Positions 22,796 through 34,920 of a DNA stretch of 64,000 bases are shown here, one piece after another (positions within the stretch are counted from its first letter, which is position 1; the number at the start of each line of letters is the position of its first letter). The DNA lies in contig OY987228.1 in assembly GCA_963920705.1 (NCBI GenBank), positions 14,181,187-14,245,186 on the forward strand. The letters run 5' to 3'. The notes beneath the pieces were generated by a model, which searched no databases, was not told where the DNA came from, and saw only the letters and a list, made by a program, of their open reading frames with translations. This DNA comes from Odiellus spinosus. Its lineage: Eukaryota; Arthropoda; Arachnida; Opiliones; Phalangiidae. Both the position numbers and the translations under genes were made by a program.

Positions 22796-23724
22796 TTTAA
22801 AGCAGGTGTCTCGAGACTTTTAATTGATTTCCGTTTAACTTTCAATTGATTTGTTCAACTTTTAAAATGTTTAAAAAAATTTAGAACTTTAATCAATCAG
22901 TTACTATTAGGTTAAGAATATTTTTGCTCCCAGGTCCTTATCATGGGATAGCCACACTCGCATAGCCAGTATTTGGTCGAATAACCAACTCAACCTTACT
23001 TGCCCAGCATGTTATAAATTTCAATTTTCTACTCCAACCATCTATAGTGTTTATGATTTATTTAAAATTAATTCTTTTTTAAGTCCTCGGCATTGGTTTT
23101 CTACCCCTAAGATTTAAATTTCCAATCTAATTCTGATGTGGGATTTTTATTAAAATTTACAATTTGTGGAAATTATTTTCTCCTTTTCCAAATCTGATGT
23201 TTATATCTTTGAAATTGAATAATTGATCGTAAAATATTTGTAAGTTAAATTACTATTTTAAAACTCAAAATTTAAATACGAAGTTTTCTTGATTGTTCTC
23301 TTAATTAAATTTAAGTTAGAAATAACTTTGGCTCGCATAAGTTCGTAATTTTTTTTAGCTATCAAACCAAAACTTTGATGAAAGTTTAAACTACAGCTTC
23401 ATTATTTTAATATTTAAAAAAAAAAAAAAATTGAAAAGACTTAATTAAAGACATTATATTTAAACGGTAATAATTACAAAAGTAAACCAAGAAAAACTCC
23501 ATTTTTTTCTGGATGTACAAAAATTATCAATGTAAAATATAAAATCATACGTTTTTATGTTCATTTTTGATCTTACATAAAAGTAAAAAGAAAAATTAAG
23601 AATCCATGATTTTTTAGGTAATTTTCAAAAGGGAGAATAAATGGCAAACTATTTCTATCAATTCCTTATTAAAATTTATATACGCATTGTTCAATAGTAA
23701 AGAAAAAAAAATTTAACATATTTG
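22796..23724. other. no gene seen
   Basis: AT-rich. Nothing with splice signals or an interpretable frame. Confidence 0.5.
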
Positions 23725-24046
23725 GGAAGTAGGCTTAACAGGGATCCATGCCATCCATGGGGAGTTTTAATATTTCATCTTTATTGAGCAAAAAGCCCAA
23801 CACTATATTAAAATATTGGAATAAAGCGCGATTTGCTGGAAACTCTTTAACAACCGGATATAAAACCCTCCCTTGATCCTTGTTAAGATTAATTTCCAAA
23901 AAAGTTGATTTCTTGGGAATTAGGCTTAACAGGGGTCCATTGGGAGTTTGATATCTCATCAAAAGCCTGGTTTAAAACGCAGGAAACTCGTTAACGACCA
24001 CATATCAAATTAGCCCTTGATCCTTGCTAAGCCTAATTTCCATGCA
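23725..24046. repeat. two tandem diverged MITE-like copies
   Basis: Copy 1 (about 23730-23905) and copy 2 (about 23918-24046) both begin ggcttaacaggg.tccat and end cccttgatccttg.taag. Each has inverted ends (ttaggcttaacaggggtcc against tgatccttgctaagcctaa). Short versions of the ends recur elsewhere in the window. Confidence 0.6.
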
Positions 24047-24169
24047 AGGTATTTCTACCTAGATAATTTTAAATTTTTTACTACTTCATAAGGGCTATTT
24101 TAATAAGGAATCGATAAAAAATTCACTTCATTCTCCCTTTAATTATCATTTATATAATATAAATACGAT

Positions 24170-24175
24170 TTTATT
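24170..24175 (-). terminator. ANKLE1 polyadenylation signal directly after the stop
   Basis: On the minus strand the stop TAG (24179-24177) is followed after one nucleotide by AATAAA, so the 3' UTR may be only about 20-30 nt. Confidence 0.5.
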
Positions 24176-24176
24176 G

Positions 24177-26146
24177 CTAATCCTTTAAATCTTCGGGTCG
24201 AATTTGTCTTTCCCCGTCATTAATATAAACTTGTAAAGCTCTAGTCATTAAGTACGCCCCGTATTTCCGTCTTTGTTTCTCCGTCCATTGTTTGGCTTTG
24301 CCATAAATTTCTCCCCTTTTTTCATTTGTTAAATTATTGAGGCCTAAACTATCGATCATGCAAGCTTCTCGAGTCAAAGCTTCTGTTGGAATAGCGTTTT
24401 GAAAACATCTTACGCAAATGATTCCCAGGTTTTTGTTCCAGATACTCAATATTCGGTTTATTTTTTCAGTAAGCTGCGAAAGAAAATGTAAATTAGATTT
24501 TTAAAATGAACGATTTTAGAACGTGATATTTTTTACATTGTTTTTGTTTTTGGTTCGATAGGTTTTCAGCGCAGCGTTCAAGTGTTCGTAAGGTCTATTA
24601 CTTTGCCCTTTTCCGACGTAGAAAACCGATTTGACAAATGGGACGAATTGTTCTTCAAATTTTAACTTCGAGGCCCGTTTTGAAATATTATTCGTTATCT
24701 CTGGGTCTAACAGAAGGTAATTGAAGCAGGTTTTTCGCGTTCCGTCTCTCCACTTCTTTTTTGGGTCTGGTCTACCAAAATCTGAACTTAGTTCATGATC
24801 CAAGTTCTTCATTTCATCAGAATCAATTTTTTTACTGAGAATTAATGATAATTCAATCGGATAACCTTAAATTAAAATTAAGATAAAAAATATGTTATTA
24901 TCAGTATGGCAGTTTCTATTTGACCCAGCAGGGCCTAAATTGACTATTTACAAAAAATGCCTAAGTAATTAGGCCCAAATTTTAAAAGGTTTCTGGTTAA
25001 TTAGGCCCAATTTTTAAATGGTTTCTGGTTAATTAGGCCCGAAACTTTTGAATAAATAGGCACTTTGTATCCAGCTTTATACTTTAGAGGCAAGTGTTGG
25101 TAATACCATTAAAGTCGTTAATGTTTTTCACGGTTGGAGATCTTCTGGTTGATGTAGGGGACGGACTCTCGGATTTTAATCTCGCCAACTTTCTTAAATA
25201 AACTTGCTTCAAATCTTCATTAATGGGACCAGGATTTTCACCGTGATCCAGAAGTTCTTGTCGAATTTGCGTGATGGGTAAACCTTCGATTTGTTTATAT
25301 ACTTGGCTAAATTTGTCATTTTTAGGAGTAACTCGAGGAGCAGTTAAATACAAACTACCTAATGAACTACCGGAAGAATCCGAAGGTGAACTTTTTAAAT
25401 CGCAATTGTCTAATATTGTAGATGCAGAAGAGGCATCGCTAGTAATTATTTTAGAATCTGTACAAAAACCAACATTAAGATTCGATAACAAACTATCTAG
25501 TTCGCTAATTTGACTCTCTAAGGAGGTTTCACTAACGTAACTTTGGCAGTAAGTCGAATCGGGTTCTAATTTAAGTTTGATTGATTTCTCGTAATTAAGT
25601 CTCAAGTGAAACAAAATTATTTCTAAGCATTCTTTGAAGTTTTGTTCTTTAGCTATGTCGAGAGGGGATTTTCCGCGACAGTCTCTTATTAAGGAGTCTC
25701 CTTCGTGTGAAAGTAAGAGGTGAAGAATCCGGACATGATTCCACAATACGCAAATATGTATGGGTGTTGATCCGTCTCTCGCACTGCAAAAATATTAGTT
25801 TAAACTTTTCTTCTCTTAAATTTTGGAATAAACTAACCAGAAGTTTGGATTTCCTTTTCGTTTTAGAAGTAAATGAACCACTTCGTATTGATTTAAACTT
25901 TGATAGCCAGCCGCAAAATGTAGAGGTGTAAAGTGTCTCCTGGCATCCAGAATTATATTAGGGTCCATTCCATCATCAAGGAGTTGATTTAATTTTCTAT
26001 AAAGACAATATATAATGCAAACATAAGTTCATAACTTATGACCCTAACTTGTAAAAGTACCTTTTGTCACCAAGTTCAATTAAAGAAATTATATTTTTTA
26101 ATTTAGATTCATCCAAGATTAATTTATCGGGTGTAATTTGAGGCAT
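24177..26146 (-). CDS. ANKLE1: ANKLE1/LEM-3, ankyrin-LEM-GIY-YIG endonuclease
   Basis: Five minus-strand exons: 26061-26146, 25838-25996, 25107-25783, 24537-24834 and 24177-24473, giving about 505 residues. ANKLE1 (LEM-3 in worms) is a structure-specific nuclease that resolves chromatin bridges and branched DNA at the end of division. Ankyrin repeats cover about 49-145 (HFTPLHFAAGY, DGSTPIHICVLWNH, GKSPLDIAKEQ). The LEM domain covers about 244-284 (LPITQIRQELLDHGENPGPI). The C-terminal GIY-YIG fold has YLLLDP and VFYVGKG as the paired strands, then NRPYEHL and the conserved Glu in TEALTREACMIDSLGL. Exon 5 joins in phase. The exon 3 to exon 4 junction is one base out of phase next to a run of seven A, so that boundary is provisional or the run is miscounted. 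The start ATG gives MPQITPDKL. Confidence 0.93.
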
Positions 26147-27292
26147 TATTTTGATTTTATTTCTTCCGAGTTTTAAAAAAGTTACGCGAATAGACCAACT
26201 TTCAAATTTCTTAATTAAAGATAAAATTAAAACCTACTCTAAAATTCATTATTTTAACATTTGCCAGTTGGTTATATAAACTTTCATATTTAAGTTAAAA
26301 TTTAATTATAAATTAAATTAGAATTTGCACGATTATAATTGATATAATTTCACACCACATGATTTTCGGAGCCTTCGGTTACGCCAAGCTTAGCAGACAG
26401 TTTCAAAAAGGCCACGCTATCATTCGTAACCAATAGTGTAAGTGCACATGGTGACGCAAGAAAAAATCCTCCAAATAAGCCAATGAAAAATAAGACCTAA
26501 TAATTAGACTGATTAGTGTGGGACTGGAATATTGGGATTTGGGATCCTAGGATAGTAGGATTCGACAGAATCGACACTCAACAGTAATTTTTACACGAAC
26601 GTGTTAATGAGTTTTTGAGTAATTAAAAAATTTGTATCTGAAATAGTCGCACGAAAGGTAATGGATTTTTTTTTAAATTTTTCATCGGAAGTTTTTAAAA
26701 ATGTTGCTTCTTTCGCGATTTTATCCGTGACTTAGGCCTAGGCTTATTAATCAAAGAAATTTTGGAAAATTGCACCGGTTTTAACTTTTATTGCACGTTT
26801 CGGATTTATGTCTCTCTGTCTCTGATGTCATTGTCGTCGTGAATGTTCATAATCATAGAAAAATTATGATTTTATAGTAGGCTTAAAGAGTAGTTGTATT
26901 AATTTAATAGATCTACCTCCTTTACATCGCGACTCGCGAGTGATTAGATTGGCGACGTAAGCCTTAATTTGAAAGAGAGGGTACTCTGCTCTGCTGTCTC
27001 TGGTACTATTACTATATTTACTCTTAGAAAGCAAGTTTTAAAAGGATAACCCTGACCCATCTTATGTAATTTCTTAACTTCTCCTCTGGGCAATTTTCCT
27101 CATCTTTCCCTCCCTCTTAAGCCTATTCTGACTGATTGTATTGAAATTGAAGAGACTTCTCATTATAGGGATGTTTGATTTTCTTCATCTACGGGTATCA
27201 AAAGATAATTCAGAAGCTGAAGTGAAAAATATATTGTTCTGAACTCTTGGAGTTTTATTTTGTTAAATATATTTTCAGTTTAATCAACAAAA
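26147..27292. promoter_or_regulatory. divergent intergenic region between ANKLE1 and DDA1
   Basis: 1.15 kb separates the two start codons, which point apart, so both promoters must lie here. An acceptor-like atattttcag at about 27270-27279, just before the DDA1 ATG, suggests a 5' UTR intron for DDA1. No TATA box stands out. Confidence 0.5.
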
Positions 27293-27803
<511 letters not shown>

Positions 27804-28531
27804 AAAAATGGTGTTACGCGACGAAGACAAGGTGAAATGAAATCTCTTTTATGCAATGAGTGCGTTGAAACTTCTCAGGATGTGAAAAAGTTTTTATTTT
27901 TTTGGCCGTGTTTTGTAAAAACATTTGCTCGAATGTGATTTGGACGAGTTTTTGGAAAAGTATCCAAAAAAAATTTCAAGTAGAAATTATTTTTGATTTT
28001 TTTTTGTTTTCAGAAAAAATGTGTTCTATCTTTTTAACAGCTGCGCAAGTTTTTTTTTTTTTTGCTTATCATATGTTGGTTCTATAATGTTTTATCATTG
28101 TATAAAAGTGGGTTTCAGATATATGTATATTTCTGGTAATTTATTTTCTAAATTACACTGCACAGATTTTTTTCAAGGGAAGAAAATTAATACAACTATG
28201 GTATTTTTTTATTCGGTACTGGTACGCCATAATTTGAAAGTTTTTAAAGATTTAATTCAAATTCCATATTTAATAACTTTTTTCATGGTCATCCTTTGAA
28301 GGTAGACTGAAATGCCGCAACAAGCATTATTTTCCTATTCCTATTTAATTTTCTAAACTGATCTTAACTGTTTAATCAGTTTTTTTAATTAGTTAAATAT
28401 CAAGTAAAAGATATCGGGGATAAGGATTGACAAAGGATTCTTTTCGTATTAGGATTTATATGTAACTCGTTGCAATGTTTCATTCTCCCTTTAAAAATAA
28501 TCATTTTTATTCACTCTTAAAATTTGAGTGT

Positions 28532-28546
28532 AATAAACTAAATAAA
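28532..28546 (+). terminator. possible DDA1 polyadenylation signals
   Basis: AATAAA at 28532-28537 and 28541-28546. They imply a 3' UTR of about 0.75 kb after the DDA1 stop at 27803. The intervening sequence is AT-rich and shows no other gene. Confidence 0.4.
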
Positions 28547-29026
28547 GGTACTATTATACTTTAATATGTTGAAAAATATGCCCCCTATGTGTATAGATCT
28601 TTGTGATTAAACGTTTTGTTTTAAATTTATTGAAAATAATCGTCTATTTTAAAATTACTCTCGGAAAAGCAGGAACCTAGTTCTTAGTATTTTGATGAAC
28701 CTAAGTCACTTGAATTGTCATTGGCTGAATCGTGCTGTCTGCATTACGTTCCTCCGAGACCCGATAGTTGTTGTTGCTACTTTCTAATCATCCAACTTCC
28801 AAGAACTTAAAGAAGTAAGAACTGTTTATTTATTTAATCAGGCCTATAAAATGGACAAATTTTGATTTAAAATTTGTTATAAAAGGATGTGTCGTCCCTG
28901 ATACACCGAACAAATGTAAATCGTAATTCAAAACCAAGGTGCAAGAATGGATCTCACAAGACCAAGGCTTGGCGTTATATTCCATTTAAATTCTAGTTCA
29001 ATTTACTATTAGTCTAATAATACGAA

Positions 29027-30723
29027 ATGCGATTGAAAACGTGGAAAAGCGTTTCATTTTTAGTTATTTTGACGAATCTCTTAGCCCTATTTTATATGTT
29101 ACCTCGCCTGGATCCTAAATGCAAATGTTTGAACGAATCTGAAGATGATTCAAATGGCCCCAGCTACTATGGTGGTTTTTTTAAGGGTTCTTCTAATCGC
29201 ATCTCCAAGGCGGAATTGACCTTATCTCAAATAAATTTGGGATTGGAAAACTCATCTAATCCAACCCTTATAAAGCTATTGGAGAACTATGTTACCGTAG
29301 TTATTAGAGAGTTTGAGAACTTCGAACACGATCTTCCCAATACCTTGAAATCAATTCTAACTGTTCTTCCAAACGTTCCTGTACTTATAATTACTGATAC
29401 TAAACCCTATCCGCCATTAGGTTTTGACTCATTTTCTGAAAAACCTCTTAAGAATATCAAATTAATAAGCTTGAAACCTGAACCGACTAAATCAAAATTA
29501 ACTTCCCAACCAGAGAATTATATCAAAACCAAATACCTAGTCTTTTGGCCAGATTCGGCCAAGTTGTCTTCGGCCCTCCAAATATCTAAGATGTTAGTCA
29601 AATTAGAGGATAAAAACACGAAGATAGTGGCTGCTAAAGTTGCGGGTGGCAAGGGAAAGTGTTTAAACGTTGACGTTGATTTATTGAAATGGACTCTCGC
29701 GTATGAAAATTTGAAAAAGCCTAGTAACTCTTGCAACTTCATTGAAGGAAGCCACGTCGTAGCTTTGTCTCACAATCTTATGCAAAGCCTGAGTCAGCCT
29801 TGGTCGCGGCCATTCCCTGACAACTTGTTTATTCAAACTGCTCTTCGGGGATTAAAGGTACAAATGTTTACTCAGACTTTTTCTTGGTAAACTGAAACTA
29901 ATTTCACTTCCCCTGTGTATTTTATTGAAAGGCTAGTATCATGGATACAGTATTATTCCTTTCTGGTGAAACTTTATTCACCGATTCTCATAAAAAATGG
30001 AAGAAAGATTCGCTATCGCATGTTAGACAAAGTCAGTTTTTTAACGAATTGGGAATCAAAAAAGTGGTTGATGAAAATGGCGAAATATCGTGGTACGGCT
30101 GCTCTAAAGAGAGTCCAAGGTGTTTCGGAACTATCGTCAATGACATGCCCGAATATTTGTTCGAAAACCGTTGGACTCCACCCTGCTGTTTGGAACATTT
30201 GCGAGAAACTACTCGTCACGTTGTTAGAATTTTAGAAAAATGCGGTATGCGCTATTGGTTAGAAGGGGGAAGTCTGTTAGGGGCCGCTCGATACGAAGAT
30301 ATCATTCCTTGGGATTACGACGTTGATTTTGGAATTTACAAGGAGGACATTGAAAAATGCGAGTGGTTAAAAAACTCTCAAAAACAATCCATAGTCGATA
30401 CGAAAGGGTTTGTGTGGGAAAAAGCCAAAGAAGGGGATTTTTTTCGCGTACAATTTAGCACCTCCAACCACCTGCACGTAGATCTCTTTCCCTTTTATTC
30501 CAAAGACGGAGTAATGACTAAAGATACGTGGTTCATGAATCATAAACAAGATACGGAATTTCCGGAGCATTTTTTAATGCCATTAACTACCATTAAATTT
30601 ATGGGAATTTACGTTTCAGCCCCTAACAATATCAGAGATTTCTTAGAACTCAAGTTTGGTAAAAAAGTTATAGAAAAACCTGAATATCCTGCGCCGCATA
30701 TCTTGAAATTCCCTTTTACTTAA
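29027..30723 (+). CDS. FKRP: FKRP, ribitol-5-phosphate transferase
   Basis: Two exons, 29027-29857 and 29932-30723, joined in phase 0, giving 540 residues (human 495). FKRP is a Golgi type II enzyme that adds ribitol phosphate to the O-mannosyl glycan of alpha-dystroglycan. The N terminus has a short basic tail and one membrane anchor at about 9-26 (VSFLVILTNLLALFYML). A poorly conserved stem and N-terminal domain follow. The catalytic LicD/nucleotidyltransferase-like part is strongly conserved: RWTPPCCLEHLRET, YWLEGGSLLGAAR (near 384), the metal-binding DYDVD (405-409), GFVWEKAKEGDFFRVQ and HLHVDLFPFY. Upstream, a gtaaga donor near 28816 and an acceptor at about 29012 suggest a 5' UTR intron. 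Confidence 0.96.
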
Positions 30724-30991
30724 ATAGTCAAATTTATATTTTAATATTTTATACAAAAATGACCCTCAGTTTTTCAAGTCCTAATGAGCCATATTTAAAA
30801 CTTATTTAATATTGAAAACAAGCTCTCTATAGCAATATTATTCTTTTAAATTATATCATTCAACTTTACATAATTATCATATCACCCCCTTAATTATCTC
30901 ATTTTTGAGAAACATTTAACATCTTGGTGTGAATTTGATGCATTTATAGCTAAGTATTTTATTAATGTGGTTAGTGCCAATTTTTATGATT

Positions 30992-30997
30992 AATAAA
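30992..30997 (+). terminator. FKRP polyadenylation signal candidate
   Basis: AATAAA in the context tgattaataaaactg, 269 nt after the FKRP stop. Confidence 0.45.
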
Positions 30998-31128
30998 ACT
31001 GTTAAAGGGAAAATATGAGTTGAAAATGAAACTGAAGTTTGGTTTATTATCGGAACTAAGAAGTTTTTCATAATTATTGGACACTTTTTTTGGAGTTTAA
31101 ATTAATTTCAAAAAATTAATTGAGTTTT

Positions 31129-31331
31129 CCCTTACGAAAAAAAGTTAGACTTAAGAGGTCTTGGCATCTGGTCTTGGGGAAGTCTTTCGGGTGTCTTATG
31201 ACGTCTTAAGAGGTTTTGGGGAAGTCTTCCATTATGTCAAGAAGTCTTGGGGAGGTCTTAAAGACTTCCTCAAGACCTTTGTAGCGTTCTTGAAGACCTC
31301 TTCATATCAGACTATTTTTTTTCCGTAAGGG
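31129..31331. mobile_element. 203-bp MITE with CCCTTACG termini
   Basis: The left end cccttacgaaaaaaagttag and the inverse of the right end (cccttacggaaaaaaaatag) match over the first 17 bases with one difference. The inverted similarity continues into aagaggtct. The interior is a set of short aagtcttggggaggtctt-like repeats in both orientations. No ORF. Confidence 0.8.
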
Positions 31332-33911
31332 TTATGTAAGTGAAGTATAAAATGGAACTAATCAGATGACTCCTACCTTCAACACTACAGATTTTTCACT
31401 CTCACCACCTGAAACTCGATCGCGATAGAGCTGTTGAAGTCGAAAATAATATGATTTGCCTGAATTTACTCTACCGTGAAATTCAAACCTTACCCAGCTT
31501 CAGCATTTAAATTAGCTAGAACTTATATACCGCCTAAAAGTTGTTGAAATATTATTTTATTCATAATTTTGCGTGAAAATAATTTCAAAAACTATTATTA
31601 CATTTTTACCTCGTAGTTTCCCTTTAATTTACATATTTAATTTCTGAATGGGAATTTTTTCATAGGAAATATTCAAAATAATTCAATTGTAGGTTTACCA
31701 AACCCTCACAATATAAAACTTTAGCACTGTCTTAATGTCTAAAAGTGACATTGAAAGACCTGTAAATTTCAACAATGAAATAACTTACAATATTTCTTTA
31801 AAACCCTTAAAATTTAAAGGAAAACTCTATTAGCTTAAATATCATCAAAAAATTTAAATATATTCGTGTTTAAATATATTTTTTATGTCAGGAAAATTAA
31901 TAATTGAGTCAATAAGAATATCATTTAGAATTTGTTTTTTATAAAAAAAAACTTGTCTAAATAATTCTAACAAAAATTAGTTCATACTAGTTTGTTAAAA
32001 TAAATTTTAGGTCGGAATTTTCCTTTAAATTTTCGCTACCACTCTAAATAGGGAATCGGCAGCCCCCATGCCCTTGGCATTATTTAAAAGTAAAGCGAAA
32101 TAACATGGTGTGCCGACTTTCTACAGTAATATGGGGTTTATTTCACCTTAAGTTGGCAGCACGATTAAAGCTAGGCATCCTTTAACAATCATAGATAAAA
32201 TCGACGGCAAAGCTTTGCACTTTCTGTAAATTGAGATTGGAATTGACTATAAGTTACAAGTTTACAACCTTGAAAGGAACCGAAATTCCAATTAGAAAAC
32301 TGGTTTTTCTGTGAAAATTTAACTTTATTCCATTGTTGTAACCCTAGTAGAGAGTATAAGATAAACATAGTTTTATTTAATACTAATTCAGATAAAAAGC
32401 GCTACATTTTGATTTTTACTTTTTCTTCCATCCCAACAACCCCTCAATGGCATCGCTAGGGTTCTTAGTTTACGGGGATGGGGGTTAAACCGGGCAAAAC
32501 ATTTTCTAGGTTATTATAATTAAATTGTGGATATGTTTATCTAATCGCCGTTTTTAGCTACGCGAAAATTGTGTTTGAGTCACTATTGCGCCGTCCGCCA
32601 CTGTCAAAAGAAGGGATGTCAGAGAAAGATCCTTCACTCTCAGGGCGCGGGTCTTACGAGAGAGTTTGCTTGCCCCAAATTCATAGATTAGGTATAATAA
32701 AGGGATAACCAGTCGTAAAATCATGGAGTAATGATCAAGGGAGAGCTAGACGTCATCATGTAGTTCAACGTTATTGAAACTAGATTCTTTGGCCGCGTCA
32801 GCTTAGGCCGCGTTGCGTAACTATCGTGGCCCTATGAACCATCTTGTTAATTCAAGTTATAGATACCGAATTTAATTATCCAGTTTTTTTAATCTCTTAT
32901 TCTAATCAATTATATTTATGAAGATATATTTTTCAAAGAAATCCAAGAGATGTAAAATGTTTTTGTTGAGGTATTTTAGATTTGAAGGTTAAGAAAGAAG
33001 TCCTAGCAACGCCATTGCAGTACCCCTTCATCCACATTTGCTACTTATAGTCCTACCACTTTAAAAATCAGCTCGGTATCTTATTGGTTTACCCAGTTTA
33101 CGTCATTGTGACACGAATTAGGAAACATATATGCTGAGAAATATAAGCATGCTGAAGGGGAAAAACTGAACATACGTGCGCCAGAACGTAATAATTATCT
33201 TAGAATTAGAATTAAATTAATTCTAGTTTAATAAACCCTTATTTTTATCATTTTAAGTATAGTTTACAGGGATTTCTACCTTCCAAGAAATATAATTCCA
33301 TGTAAAATCAGCTTTTTTATGACCAAATAATGGGGAATGTTTTTAATATAAGGAACGTGTTTATATTGGAAAACCCGCTGTGTTTTTTAATATAATAGTT
33401 TTATTTCTTCTATAACTTGTAACAAAGGTATAAATCCATATTTTGAATGTGTTATGGTGTTCTATATCATAAAAACTTTTGAAAATTGATCGAATTTTCG
33501 ATAAAAAATATACCATCTTACAAAGCATACTGTTATTTATTCATTAATTGACTACCAAGACATCTACTCATACATTTAAAAGTTATCATTTCTAAGCCGT
33601 CAATAGAATTAATTCATCAGAGTTTTGTAGCCGAAAACTTATCTGTTTTATATTACTTTTTAGATATAAAACGGTGTGGATAATGTATAGATACACTTGG
33701 AAATACGTTCTTATCGATGGAAACCCGTACGTTATTGCGCAAAAAGATTATGAATCCAAAAAAAAAAAGAAATAAAGAGAGATAAAATAGATTCGAAAGC
33801 CGAACATATTGCTAAAGAGGGGAAGATTGCCTTACGGCATTATAACCCGAACAATAATTTCAATAAACAATAAAAACGAAAGAAGACGGAAGCTAAAAAT
33901 TGAAGAGAAAT
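31332..33911. other. no gene seen
   Basis: AT-rich. Near 32.56-32.85 kb the sequence is richer in CG, but I see neither an exon nor an RNA gene. Confidence 0.45.
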
Positions 33912-34003
33912 ATGTGGGGACAACTAGGAAATTCGGCGTTGGGTTCAAACACATTGAGAAGTTCATTATCCGAGAATAACATTCCATCCAAGTTCAAGAG
34001 AAA
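33912..34003 (+). CDS. first coding exon of an unidentified plus-strand gene
   Basis: ATG in a good context (gaaatATGTGG) opens a 30-codon frame (starting MWGQLGNSALGSN, then LRSSLSEN, ending IPSKFKR) that stops at a strong donor AA|gtaagt with two bases carried. The exon at 57398 begins with the one base needed and would restore Lys, so they may belong to one large gene, though other exons could intervene. The family is not recognised. Confidence 0.45.
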
Positions 34004-34272
34004 GTAAGTCTTTTTTCACTTTGTTTCTGAGTAAATCTTAATCAGGGACCATCTTTTAAGGTAGAATGAGACCTCTGAAAGGTTCTCCTTTGGTAGGTCA
34101 ATGTCGATAAGCCAATTTGATCCATCTACCATTGAACCCAGCTTTTTTAGAAGAGTAGTTCTGTTTAGAACGAATTAACTTGCCACCTGATGACATTCAT
34201 CAGTAGTGGTGCATGACAGCCAAATTCGACCACAAATAATTTACCATATTTCCGATTCCGCACCGCGTTTTC

Positions 34273-34331
34273 ATTGGATTCTGCTTTAGGCGCGAAAAGT
34301 TTCAAATTATGGCGCGTAAACGATGTCCAAT
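34273..34331. promoter_or_regulatory. E2F-like and CCAAT-like cluster
   Basis: GCGCGAAA (34290-34297) reads TTTCGCGC on the other strand, an E2F-type site. CCAAT occurs inverted at 34273-34277 and direct at 34327-34331, with a further ggcgcg at 34311. The cluster lies 0.3 kb after the exon at 33.9 kb and 0.13 kb beyond the minus-strand ORFs. Which gene it would serve is unclear. Confidence 0.3.
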
Positions 34332-34459
34332 CGTAGCTCGAAGCGGAAACAGCGGTTTTATAGTGAAATAAACAAGCCAGGAATAGCTAATTGTGACCTT
34401 CAATGTCAATGGGCGTGTTAATTCTCTACTCGGTCTAAACCTACGCTGACTTTTAGTAG

Positions 34460-34633
34460 TTATGATATTTGTAATAGAGGAAATATAAAAATAATCTGAT
34501 GAAGTTGACCAGGATCTTTCAATTGGGAAAGATAGTTCGTGAGTTCAGGGAAGTAATCATAATTTAAAGGAAATTTATTACCCAAGGATGGATCAGCTTT
34601 GTGTTGTATGTTGCTGAGATAATCGTAATTCAT
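34460..34633 (-). CDS. 57-aa ORF overlapping the stop of the next ORF (ATGA)
   Basis: Minus-strand ORF starting MNYDYLSNIQHKADPSLGN, with NYDY repeated 25 residues on (FPLNYDYFPEL). Its ATG overlaps the TGA of the upstream ORF (34630-34920) by 4 nt. The composition looks protein-like, but no family is recognised. It could be the frame-shifted continuation of that ORF. Confidence 0.25.
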   Translation of the reverse strand: MNYDYLSNIQHKADPSLGNKFPLNYDYFPELTNYLSQLKDPGQLHQIIFIFPLLQIS

Positions 34634-34920
34634 TTAATATTTACTTTAAATTTTGAAAGTTTAGAAGTTCCTCGAAGTTTCCTTTTTTTTTTAAGATACT
34701 GATATATTTGTTGATTTTCGCGAATATCGTGTAACAGCCTCGGAAAAGGATGTACACAATACTCTGAAACAGTAGAACGCGTGCCAATTTTTATTCCAAA
34801 TTTACCAGACACTAGCTTTGGTTGAAACTTAGTTTGAAATGAGAACCTTTTATCGGTTTTTGTTTTTTCAGTTTTTATTAAGTAGTTATTCATTTGTGTT
34901 GGATTATTTAATTGAAACAT
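34630..34920 (-). CDS. 96-aa hypothetical ORF, minus strand
   Basis: Starts MFQLNNPTQMNNYL. The middle reads FGIKIGTRSTVSEYCVHPF, followed by LLHDIRENQQIYQYLKKKRK and a basic tail. The sequence is complex for such AT-rich DNA, and the plus strand here is full of stops. No family is recognised. It may be a small gene or one exon; no strong splice signal was found on its 5' side. Confidence 0.3.
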   Translation of the reverse strand: MFQLNNPTQMNNYLIKTEKTKTDKRFSFQTKFQPKLVSGKFGIKIGTRSTVSEYCVHPFPRLLHDIRENQQIYQYLKKKRKLRGTSKLSKFKVNIK

